From: a bacterium
GTDB lineage: Bacteria > Verrucomicrobiota > Verrucomicrobiae > Opitutales > Opitutaceae
Reading direction: 5' to 3'
Length of the DNA: 6,735 nucleotides
Assembly: GCA_021780625.1 (NCBI GenBank)
Contig: JAJXYI010000166.1
Span: forward strand, 1 to 6,735
The notes under the pieces: model-generated
The model's input: only the letters and a program-made list of their open reading frames with translations
What the model was told of the DNA's origin: nothing
The model's database searches: none
Position numbers and translations under genes: made by a program
Part shown: one piece after another, positions 1-5,801 of the stretch
Layout of the letters: each line of letters begins with the position of its first letter
Numbering within the stretch: the stretch's first letter is position 1

Positions 1-1488
1 CGGCTGGAGGATCGCGGCGGGGAAGACGATCTCGTTGAGATTCGGATTGTAGTAGGCGTTCACGGTCTGGGGCGTCATCCCCCACTCCGTGCGGTCGACC
101 GGCTTGCCGAGCTTGGAGATCATGCGGTCGTACTCGACGGCCGAGCTGGCGATGACGTCGCCCATGAGGTCGGTGGGGCTGACCTGGAGCTTGGAGTAAT
201 CGCGCCACTTCACCGGATAGCCGATCTTGACCGTGTACTTGGCGAGCTTGGCGAGGGCGCGGACCTTCGTCTCAGGCGTCATCCAGGTCAGCTCGCGGAT
301 GGACTGCTTGTATTCGGAGAGGAGGTTGTGGACGAGCTGGTCGATGCGGGCCTTGGCCGCGGGCGGGAAGTATTTCTCGACGTAGAGGCGGCCCACGACG
401 TCGCCCAGGCAGCCGAAGTCGCCGGCGCCACCGCCGCTGATGAGGGCGACGGCCTTCTTCCAGCGCGGAATGTCCTGCGGGGTGCCGTTGACGGCCTTGC
501 CGTGGAAGGCAAAGGCGGCGGTCTCGACGGATGCGGGGAGCTCGTCGGAGAACGAATCGATCAGCTTGAACGTGCAGTAGTCCTTCCAGACGGACAGCGG
601 CGTGGTGCGAATGACCGCGTCGGCGACCTTGAAGAACTCGGGCTGGCCGATGTTGACGGAGGTGAGCTTGCCGACTTCGGCAGCGTCGAGGAGATGCGTC
701 CAGGCGATGCCGGGGGCGAGGTCGGTCAGCTTTGCGACCTCGTAGGGGTTGTAATTCTTCTCCGGGTCGCGGAGCTCCACGCGAGTGCGCTGCGCGGAGG
801 CGAGGAGCGTCTCGAGGTTGAGGATCGCGTCGGCGGAGGACTTGGCCTCGGCGGCGGGGCGGCCGGCAAGCGTGAGGAGCGTCTCGATGTAGGTGACGTA
901 GGCGGCGCGCGCCTTCACGAAACGCTCATCGGGCTTCAGGTAGTAGTCGCGGTCCGGCAGCTCGAGCCCGGACTGGTCGATACGGACGATGTAACGGGTG
1001 GAGTCCTTGTCGTCCTGGGAGACATACAGGCCGAAGGGGCCGGACACGCCGTACTTCCCGAAGGCGCCGAACAGCGTGTAGAGGTCGTCGTAGGAGGCGA
1101 TGGCGTTGACCCGGGCGAAGAGCGGATCGAGGGGCTTGAGGCCGAGGGACTCGATGCGCTGCGTATCCATGAAGCTGCGATACAGGTCTCCGACCTTCTG
1201 CGTATCGGAGCCCTGGGGGGCCTCCTTGACGGCCGCGGCGGCCTCGATGATGTCGCGCACGCGCTCACGCGACAAATCGTCGAGCATCGTGACGGCACCG
1301 TAGGCGGACTTGTCGGCGGGGATCCCGGTCTTCTTCAGCCAGGTGCCGTTGACCGCAAGATAGAGGTCGTCCTGGATGCGCACCGACGGATCCATATCCG
1401 CCTTGTCGATACCGGAAGTGAGGGCATGGACCGCGGGAGCGGCGCATGCGACGATGGCGCCGAGCGCCAGGGCAAGGAAGCGTTTCAT
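1..1488 (-). CDS. M13-family zinc metallopeptidase (neprilysin/PepO-like), exported, C-terminus cut by window edge
   Basis: The minus frame is open from ATG at 1488 to the window edge, giving 496 codons with no stop. Seen: an N-terminal export signal (MKRFLALALG, a hydrophobic stretch to about residue 20, AVHA cleavage site before L23), then the family's N-terminal pattern (DDLYLAVNGTWL, about residues 40-51) and helical M13 domain. The visible part ends with NAYY (residues 477-480) followed by NEIVFPAAILQP. In this family NAYY binds the substrate backbone and lies shortly before the zinc motif HExxH. The zinc ligands and catalytic Glu are therefore outside the window, and activity cannot be judged. 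M13 enzymes are about 650-700 residues, so roughly a quarter is missing. Family knowledge: they cleave short peptides on the N-terminal side of hydrophobic residues, outside the cytoplasm. IVAC (residues 12-15) also fits a lipobox loosely, so a lipoprotein form is possible. No clear ribosome-binding site precedes the ATG. The gene is divergent from the sugar genes and probably unrelated to them. Confidence 0.93.
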   Translation of the reverse strand, partial: MKRFLALALGAIVACAAPAVHALTSGIDKADMDPSVRIQDDLYLAVNGTWLKKTGIPADKSAYGAVTMLDDLSRERVRDIIEAAAAVKEAPQGSDTQKVGDLYRSFMDTQRIESLGLKPLDPLFARVNAIASYDDLYTLFGAFGKYGVSGPFGLYVSQDDKDSTRYIVRIDQSGLELPDRDYYLKPDERFVKARAAYVTYIETLLTLAGRPAAEAKSSADAILNLETLLASAQRTRVELRDPEKNYNPYEVAKLTDLAPGIAWTHLLDAAEVGKLTSVNIGQPEFFKVADAVIRTTPLSVWKDYCTFKLIDSFSDELPASVETAAFAFHGKAVNGTPQDIPRWKKAVALISGGGAGDFGCLGDVVGRLYVEKYFPPAAKARIDQLVHNLLSEYKQSIRELTWMTPETKVRALAKLAKYTVKIGYPVKWRDYSKLQVSPTDLMGDVIASSAVEYDRMISKLGKPVDRTEWGMTPQTVNAYYNPNLNEIVFPAAILQP

Positions 1489-1640
1489 GTTGCGGTTACC
1501 AGTAGCCACCGATTGGCGCGGTACAAGCCGGAAGGAGTGGATCCATCGCTCTGCAAGACACTTGCACAAACCAGAAAGGCCTGATTTGACCGGACCCCTG
1601 CGCGGCCTGCTTTCCTCGCTGTCAATGAACGGCTTCAGGC

Positions 1641-1698
1641 CGGCCAACCGCTTGGGTGATTGGCCGCTCCGCCCCGCTGAACCCGGGCGGCGATTTTT
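1641..1698 (+). terminator. Two adjacent hairpins followed by a T tract (possible plus-strand terminator)
   Basis: The first hairpin pairs CGGCCAA (1641-1647) with TTGGCCG (1660-1666), a 7-bp stem with a 12-nt loop. The second pairs CCGCCC (1669-1674) with GGGCGG (1685-1690), a 6-bp stem with a 10-nt loop. After three more bases comes TTTTT (1694-1698). A GC-rich stem followed by a T run is the layout of an intrinsic terminator on the plus strand. It is oddly placed, because no plus-strand gene ends upstream. It may stop antisense transcription leaving the peptidase gene, end a small RNA, or be fortuitous. Read on the minus strand, the hairpins would fall in the peptidase 5' leader. Confidence 0.35.
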
Positions 1699-1701
1699 CT
1701 T

Positions 1702-1756
1702 ATGTAAGAGCGCGTCCTAGGCTTTACATTGATTTATCGTTATACCAAGGTAAACG
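1702..1756. promoter_or_regulatory. AT-rich island with two inverted repeats (candidate operators)
   Basis: This is one of the most AT-rich stretches in the window. It contains ATGTAA (1702-1707) matched by TTACAT (1724-1729), with 16 bases between. It also contains CGTTATACCAAGGTAAACG (1738-1756), in which CGTT/AACG and TACC/GGTA form two arms with one extra A on the left side. Small symmetrical sites of this kind are typical of LacI-family operators, and the locus encodes such a regulator at 4434-5543, so control of one or both divergent genes from here is reasonable. The weakness is distance: the alpha-xylosidase start is more than 330 bp downstream, and neither repeat is perfect. Confidence 0.25.
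1739..1747 (-). promoter_or_regulatory. Possible extended -10 element reading toward the peptidase gene
   Basis: On the minus strand this reads TGGTATAAC, which fits the extended -10 pattern TGnTATAAT with one mismatch. No convincing -35 hexamer sits 16-18 bp upstream. Transcription from here would give the peptidase mRNA a leader of roughly 240 nt containing the hairpins at 1641-1690. The element overlaps the inverted repeat at 1738-1756, so a bound repressor would block it. This is a weak single-motif call. Confidence 0.22.
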
Positions 1757-1975
1757 GCCATCTCCCCAGTTGCCGTGCCGTTTCGCTTCCATGGAACGCG
1801 AGCGACACCCCCTATGAACCGCCACGTCATCGCATTGCTGTCCGCCACCTGTCATCCGCTCCTCGGCGAGGCATCGGCGCGCACGAACGGTTGCATGGGG
1901 CACGCAATTGACGGAGCCGGCCGATCCCCCCATCTCCAGCCCGGTCCTGCCAGGCTCCCCTCTGAAACGACCGCG

Positions 1976-2007
1976 CCGTCGACCTGTGCGACCCGGTCGC
2001 ACGACGG
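1976..2007 (+). promoter_or_regulatory. Strong hairpin upstream of the alpha-xylosidase gene
   Basis: The core GTGCGACCCGGTCGCAC (1986-2002) is a perfect 7-bp inverted repeat around CCG. An outer 5-bp stem, CCGTC (1976-1980) with GACGG (2003-2007), extends it, leaving a 5-nt bulge on the 5' side. The structure ends 83 bp before the alpha-xylosidase start and has no T tract, so it is not an ordinary terminator. As DNA, the odd-centred GTGCGAC/GTCGCAC palindrome could be the operator of the LacI-type regulator encoded downstream; lac O1 is likewise odd-centred. As RNA, it could be a stabilising or regulatory leader hairpin. The repeat is visible in the sequence; the role is inferred. Confidence 0.4.
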
Positions 2008-2090
2008 CCGGGCCGGCCTCGCGTAAGTCGCCATCCCCCTGCTCCCACACCAGCCCCAAAACGATCACCTTCGAACCTGATTCCTTACCC

Positions 2091-4424
2091 ATGAAGTTTA
2101 CCGATGGCCAATGGCTGCTGCAAAGCGGCGTCAGTGCACATTATCCCGCCGAGGCATATGCCGTCGACGCGCTTGCCGACAAGATTGTCGTGCTCGCCCC
2201 GACGCGCCGAATCCAGCATCGCGGAGACACCCTGGCCGGCCCCGTCCTGACCGTGACGCTCAGCTCCCCTCTGGAGGGCGTGATCAAGGTCCGCATCGAA
2301 CACTACTCCAGCCAGGCGGGCCGGCGTCCGACCATCCCCCTTGAGGCCAATCCCGCTCCGGCGGTGGAGGTCAAGTCCGACGACGAGGCGGCGACCCTGC
2401 GCAGCGGTTCGCTCGAGGCGCGTGTTCGGCGCAAGGGCGAGTGGGAGGTCAGCTTTCGCGCGGGTGGCAAGGTTCTTACGAAGAGCGCCTGGCGCGGCAT
2501 GGGCTACGCCCAATGGCAGGGGCACGGCAATTTCGTCCACGAGCAGCTCAGCCTTGGCGTCGGCGAAAACGTTTACGGCCTGGGCGAGCGTTTCACGGCC
2601 TACGTGAAGAACGGCCAGACCGTCGAGAACTGGAACAAGGACGGCGGCACGAGCAGCGAGCAGACCTACAAGAACGTTCCCTTCTACCTCACGAATCGCG
2701 GCTACGGCGTGCTGGTGAATGAGACAGGGCCGGTCTCCTTCGAAGTCGCGTCCGAAAAAGTGGCGCGCGTGCAGTTCAGCCTGCCAGGCGAGTCGCTGGA
2801 GTACTTCATCATCCACGGGCCGACGCCCAAGGAAATCCTGGCGCGCCTGACGGCGCTGACCGGCCGCCCGGCGCTTCCGCCCGCGTGGTCGTTCGGACTG
2901 TGGCTGTCGACGTCGTTCACGACCAACTACGACGAGGCGACGGTGACGAGCTTCATCGCGGGCATGGAGGAGCGGAAGCTGCCGCTGTCCGTCTTCCACT
3001 TCGACTGCTTTTGGATGCGGGAATTCGAGTGGTGCAATTTCGAGTGGGATCCGCGCCAGTTTCCCGACCCGAAGGGCATGCTCCAGCGCCTCAAGGCGCG
3101 CGGCCTGAAGATCTGCGTGTGGATCAATCCCTACATCGCCCAGCGCTCGAAGCTCTTCGCCGAGGGCGAGGCGGGCGGGTATTTCCTTAAACGCCCGGAC
3201 GGCTCGGTCTGGCAGACGGACCTCTGGCAGCCGGGCATGGCGATCGTGGATTTCACGAATCCCGCCGCCCGCGAGTGGTACAAGGGCCACCTTCGCCGCC
3301 TGATGGACATGGGCGTGGACGTCTTCAAGACGGACTTCGGTGAACGCATTCCGACGGACGTCGTGTATCACGACGGCTCCGACCCGGTGGCGATGCACAA
3401 CCTGTATGCGGTTCAGTACAACGAGACCGTATTCCGGCTGCTCGAGCAGGTGCGCGGCAAGGGAGATGCGGTGGTCTTCGCGCGTTCGGCCTACGCCTCC
3501 AGCCAGCGTTTCCCGCTGCACTGGGGCGGCGACTGCTGGTCGAACTTCGAATCGATGGCGGAGAGCCTGCGCGGAGGGCTTTCGCTGAGCCTGTGCGGCT
3601 TCGGCTACTGGAGTCACGACATCGGCGGCTTCGAGGGCAATCCGCCCCCGGAGGTTTACAAGCGCTGGCTGGCCTTCGGCCTGCTGTCCTCGCACAGCCG
3701 CCTGCACGGCAGCTCGAGCTACCGCGTGCCGTGGAGCATCGACGAGGAGTCGTGCGACGTGCTGCGGACCTTCACGCAGCTCAAGTGCCGCCTCATGCCG
3801 TACCTCTACAGCGCGGCGGTCGAGGCGCACGCGGCGGGCGTGCCGATGATGCGCGCGATGATGCTCGAGTTTCCGGACGACCCTGCCTGCGAGACGCTCG
3901 ACCGCCAGTACATGCTCGGCGGCTCGCTCCTCGTGGCCCCGGTGCTGACGGCGGACGGCGTGACGGACTATTACCTCCCCGCGGGGCGCTGGACGCACGC
4001 CATGACCGGCGAAGTGCAGGAAGGCGGACGCTGGCACCGCGCTCAGCACGGTTTCCTGAGCCTGCCGCTCTTCGTCCGCCCCGGCACGGTGCTGGCCACC
4101 GGACCGCGGGATGACCGGCCGGACTACGATTTCGCCGAAGGCGTGACCTTCCAGGTTTATGAACTGGCCGACGGCGCGAGTGCGACCTGCAAGGTCCACG
4201 CCGACCGAGGCGCAGAGGCGCTCACGTTCACGATCTCCCGCAAGGGCAAGGCCCTGGAAGCGACGTGCACGGGCGCGAAAGTCGGCGCCTGGGCGGTCAA
4301 ACTGGCGGGCATCGCATCGGCAAGTGCCTCGGAGGGATCGGTCAAGGTGGAGAAGACGGCGGGCGGGATTGTCGCGACTCCGGCTTGCGGAGCGCGCGGC
4401 ATCCGTCTACTGCTCCCCGCCTAA
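2091..4424 (+). CDS. yicI: Alpha-xylosidase, glycoside hydrolase family 31 (YicI-like)
   Basis: This 777-residue protein resembles E. coli YicI (772 residues) along its whole length as I remember that sequence. Family knowledge: YicI is a retaining exo-enzyme that removes alpha-linked xylose from isoprimeverose and xyloglucan fragments. Seen: an N-terminal beta-sandwich with LGVGENVYGLGERF and NGQTVENWNKDGGTS; a (beta/alpha)8 barrel from about residue 260 (PALPPAWSFGLWL); nucleophile D415 in KTDFGERIPTD; acid/base D481 in HWGGD; C306-F307 in HFDCFWM, matching the YicI pair linked to xylose over glucose preference; then C-terminal beta domains. With no signal peptide, it should act in the cytoplasm on imported oligosaccharides. 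The frame is open upstream to 1908, but that extension is unlike the family, whereas MKFTDGQWLLQ matches the YicI start, so ATG 2091 was chosen although no Shine-Dalgarno sequence precedes it. The LacI gene follows after nine bases. Alpha-glucosidase activity is less likely. Confidence 0.96.
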   Translation: MKFTDGQWLLQSGVSAHYPAEAYAVDALADKIVVLAPTRRIQHRGDTLAGPVLTVTLSSPLEGVIKVRIEHYSSQAGRRPTIPLEANPAPAVEVKSDDEAATLRSGSLEARVRRKGEWEVSFRAGGKVLTKSAWRGMGYAQWQGHGNFVHEQLSLGVGENVYGLGERFTAYVKNGQTVENWNKDGGTSSEQTYKNVPFYLTNRGYGVLVNETGPVSFEVASEKVARVQFSLPGESLEYFIIHGPTPKEILARLTALTGRPALPPAWSFGLWLSTSFTTNYDEATVTSFIAGMEERKLPLSVFHFDCFWMREFEWCNFEWDPRQFPDPKGMLQRLKARGLKICVWINPYIAQRSKLFAEGEAGGYFLKRPDGSVWQTDLWQPGMAIVDFTNPAAREWYKGHLRRLMDMGVDVFKTDFGERIPTDVVYHDGSDPVAMHNLYAVQYNETVFRLLEQVRGKGDAVVFARSAYASSQRFPLHWGGDCWSNFESMAESLRGGLSLSLCGFGYWSHDIGGFEGNPPPEVYKRWLAFGLLSSHSRLHGSSSYRVPWSIDEESCDVLRTFTQLKCRLMPYLYSAAVEAHAAGVPMMRAMMLEFPDDPACETLDRQYMLGGSLLVAPVLTADGVTDYYLPAGRWTHAMTGEVQEGGRWHRAQHGFLSLPLFVRPGTVLATGPRDDRPDYDFAEGVTFQVYELADGASATCKVHADRGAEALTFTISRKGKALEATCTGAKVGAWAVKLAGIASASASEGSVKVEKTAGGIVATPACGARGIRLLLPA

Positions 4425-4433
4425 GACGCATCC

Positions 4434-5543
4434 ATGGCCCGCCAACCCCGAAAGAAATCCGTCCGCGCCGCCACGCTCGCCGACGTCGGCCGCGCGGCCG
4501 GCGTTTCCGCGATGGCGGCCTCCGCCGTGCTCAACGGCGCCCGCACGTCATCGCGCATCTCCCCCGAGACGCGCGCCAAGATCCTCGCCGCGGCGGCGAA
4601 GCTGAAATACCGGCCCAACGTCGCCGCCCGGGCGCTCGCAAACCGGCGGATGAATACGATCGGGGTGGCGGCCGTCATCCATGGTGGCGACCTGAACCTC
4701 TACTTCCTCGAGGCGCTCAACGGCATCATCGAGGGGTGCGCGCGTCACAACCAGAACACGACGGTGTTCACGCTCCACGACTGGACCAAGGACGTGCGCA
4801 AGATCGGCGGATTCTGCGACGGCCGCATCGACGGCCTGATCATGCTGGGGCCGACGATCACGAAGGACGACGCCGCGATTCTACCGGAACACACGCCCTT
4901 TGCGGCGCTGCATCCAAACATCCTGGCGCCCAACATCGTGAACATCGAGAGCGACGAGGAGCGCGGCGCCTACGACATGGTCCGCCACCTGATTTCGCTC
5001 GGGCACCGGCGGATCATGCATATCTCGGGAGCCAAGACGATGCTCGGTGCCAAGCGCCGCATCGACGGCTACCAGCGCGCGCTCAAAGATTCCGGCGTCC
5101 CGCTCGACGCGGACCTGTTGCTGGAGGGCGATTTCACCGTGCTCAAGGGCCAGACCGTGATGGAAAGCTGGCTGACGTCGCATGTGGGCAAGCCGCTTCC
5201 GACTGCGATCTTCGCGGCCAACGATGCAACGGCCATCGCCTGCATCGAGGTGCTCGCCAAGCGCGGATTGCGGGTGCCGTCGGACGTCTCCGTGTGCGGT
5301 TTTGACGACAGCCTGGCGGCCCGGACCACGGTGCCGCAGCTCACGACCGTGCGTCAGCCGCTCCGGTTGATGGGCTCGCGCGCGGTGGATCTGCTGCTCG
5401 AGCGCATCCAGCAGGCCCATTCGCCCACCCACGATCTGCCGAAATCGGCGGGATCGGCAATTTTCGCGACCGAGCTGGCTGTGCGCGACTCCGTCGCCGC
5501 GCCAGGCGCCGAGCGCCTCGTGCCGCCCGCGGCCAAGCGCTGA
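4434..5543 (+). CDS. LacI-family transcriptional repressor
   Basis: This complete 369-residue regulator starts nine bases after the alpha-xylosidase stop, so the two genes are probably cotranscribed. Seen: an N-terminal helix-turn-helix (ATLADVGRAAGVSAMAASAV, residues 13-32), third helix (SPETRAKILAAAAKLKYRPN), hinge helix with the usual Leu (NVAARALANRR, L68), then a periplasmic-binding-protein-like effector domain with the late family motifs AIFAANDATAIACIEVLAKRG, VPSDVSVCGFDD and PQLTTVRQP. Family knowledge: such proteins are dimers or tetramers that leave their operator when a sugar binds. By position the effector is probably xylose, isoprimeverose or a cello-type disaccharide; this is inference. 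Oddities: the residues matching LacI Y17, Q18 and R22 are A26, M27 and A31, and the turn after VLNG is about three residues longer than in LacI, suggesting a different operator type. Candidate operators are at 1986-2002 and 1738-1756, so autoregulation is likely. No Shine-Dalgarno sequence is obvious. Confidence 0.95.
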   Translation: MARQPRKKSVRAATLADVGRAAGVSAMAASAVLNGARTSSRISPETRAKILAAAAKLKYRPNVAARALANRRMNTIGVAAVIHGGDLNLYFLEALNGIIEGCARHNQNTTVFTLHDWTKDVRKIGGFCDGRIDGLIMLGPTITKDDAAILPEHTPFAALHPNILAPNIVNIESDEERGAYDMVRHLISLGHRRIMHISGAKTMLGAKRRIDGYQRALKDSGVPLDADLLLEGDFTVLKGQTVMESWLTSHVGKPLPTAIFAANDATAIACIEVLAKRGLRVPSDVSVCGFDDSLAARTTVPQLTTVRQPLRLMGSRAVDLLLERIQQAHSPTHDLPKSAGSAIFATELAVRDSVAAPGAERLVPPAAKR

Positions 5544-5583
5544 CGGGCTTTCGCCGCGCCGCGCCCCCGGATCCAAGGCCCGG

Positions 5584-5600
5584 GCGGATTCGAATTCCGC
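5584..5600 (+). other. tRNA T-arm-like hairpin without a tRNA
   Basis: GCGGATTCGAATTCCGC forms a 5-bp stem (GCGGA/TCCGC) around the 7-nt loop TTCGAAT, exactly the geometry and loop consensus of a tRNA T arm. No matching acceptor 5' strand, D arm or anticodon arm was found in the 75-90 bases upstream, which include the end of the LacI gene, and no CCA follows. It is therefore not a tRNA gene. It could be a tRNA 3'-end fragment left by an integration event, or a chance hairpin 41 bp after the LacI stop. There is no T tract, so it is a poor terminator. Confidence 0.3.
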
Positions 5601-5610
5601 ACGGGGTATT

Positions 5611-5761
5611 GGAACAGAAGCAACGAAGGCAACAAAGACGGCCAAACCAAGCGATTACACGATATCACCGAGCCAAAATTCACTCACCCATACGGTGAAT
5701 CAACGCTCTCAATTCTGTGGTAAGCGGTTTGTTCTTCGTTCCCTTCGTTACCTTCTGTTCC
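5611..5761. repeat. 151-bp element bounded by imperfect terminal inverted repeats (MITE-like or intergenic repeat pair)
   Basis: The left arm (5611-5637) and the reverse complement of the right arm (5734-5761) both begin GGAACAGAAG and continue with near-identical AACGAAGG-type units, differing at a few bases plus one single-base gap. Each arm is itself made of 8-10-bp repeats: the right arm reads GGAACAGAAG, GTAACGAAG, GGAACGAAG on the minus strand. ATT directly abuts both outer ends (5608-5610 and 5762-5764), which could be a 3-bp target duplication. The 96-bp interior has no open frame of note and holds a small inverted repeat, ATTCAC (5679-5684) with GTGAAT (5695-5700). The element is less GC-rich than the flanking genes. 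It lies between the ends of two convergent genes, 68 bp after the LacI stop and 41 bp past the GH94 stop, so it might also act as a bidirectional transcript end. The rest of 5544-5801 shows only the hairpin at 5584-5600. Confidence 0.65.
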
Positions 5762-5801
5762 ATTCAATCGCCGAATTTAGGTTCAGGGCGTTGCTTGCTG
5801 C

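Larger units (their letters stand above)
1489..2090. other. Divergent intergenic region between the peptidase and alpha-xylosidase genes
   Basis: This 602-bp stretch holds no protein gene I can support. Short open frames in it (for example 1775-2026 plus) are rich in Arg, Pro and Ala and have no recognisable pattern. In order it contains a featureless part (1489-1640), two hairpins followed by a T tract (1641-1698), an AT-rich island (about 1691-1756) with two inverted repeats, GC-rich sequence without evident signals (1757-1975), a strong hairpin (1976-2007), and a C-rich approach to the alpha-xylosidase start with no Shine-Dalgarno sequence. Promoters for both genes should lie here, but no canonical -35/-10 pair with proper spacing was found on either strand. 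Confidence 0.7.

Noticed and set aside
328..1584. Long plus-strand open frame (418 codons) opposite the peptidase gene.
   Set aside because: It shares exact codon boundaries with the minus-strand M13 gene and mirrors it codon by codon. In GC-rich genes lacking TTA, CTA and TCA codons the opposite frame stays open. Its protein is a low-complexity Gly/Val/Asp/Glu mix with no family pattern.
1620..1625. Minus-strand TTGACA as a -35 element for the peptidase gene.
   Set aside because: No -10-like hexamer lies 15-19 bp downstream; that stretch is GC-rich (around CGCAGG).
1775..2026. Possible small protein gene in the divergent intergenic region.
   Set aside because: There is no ribosome-binding site, no family pattern and no membrane or signal segment; the composition is as expected of random GC-rich sequence, and it overlaps the strong hairpin at 1976-2007.
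1908..2090. N-terminal extension of the alpha-xylosidase from a TTG start.
   Set aside because: The extra 61 codons encode a Pro/Ser/Arg-rich stretch unlike family members, and the protein from ATG 2091 already matches YicI in start sequence and length.
2085..4199. Minus-strand open frame of 704 codons opposite the alpha-xylosidase gene.
   Set aside because: It is the exact antisense frame of the GH31 gene. The product is rich in Arg, Ala and His with no recognisable motif, while the plus strand carries unmistakable GH31 catalytic motifs.
4265..5305. Plus-strand open frame of 346 codons overlapping the alpha-xylosidase end and most of the LacI gene.
   Set aside because: It is a frame-shifted shadow, rich in Arg, Gly and His, of a clear LacI-family gene and has no pattern of its own.
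5568..5598. Cluster of common restriction-site palindromes (GGATCC, CCCGGG, TTCGAA, GAATTC) resembling a cloning polylinker.
   Set aside because: The flanks run straight into native-looking genes, no vector sequence is recognisable, and several of the sites are part of the hairpin at 5584-5600. Chance palindromes in a structured intergenic stretch are the simpler explanation.
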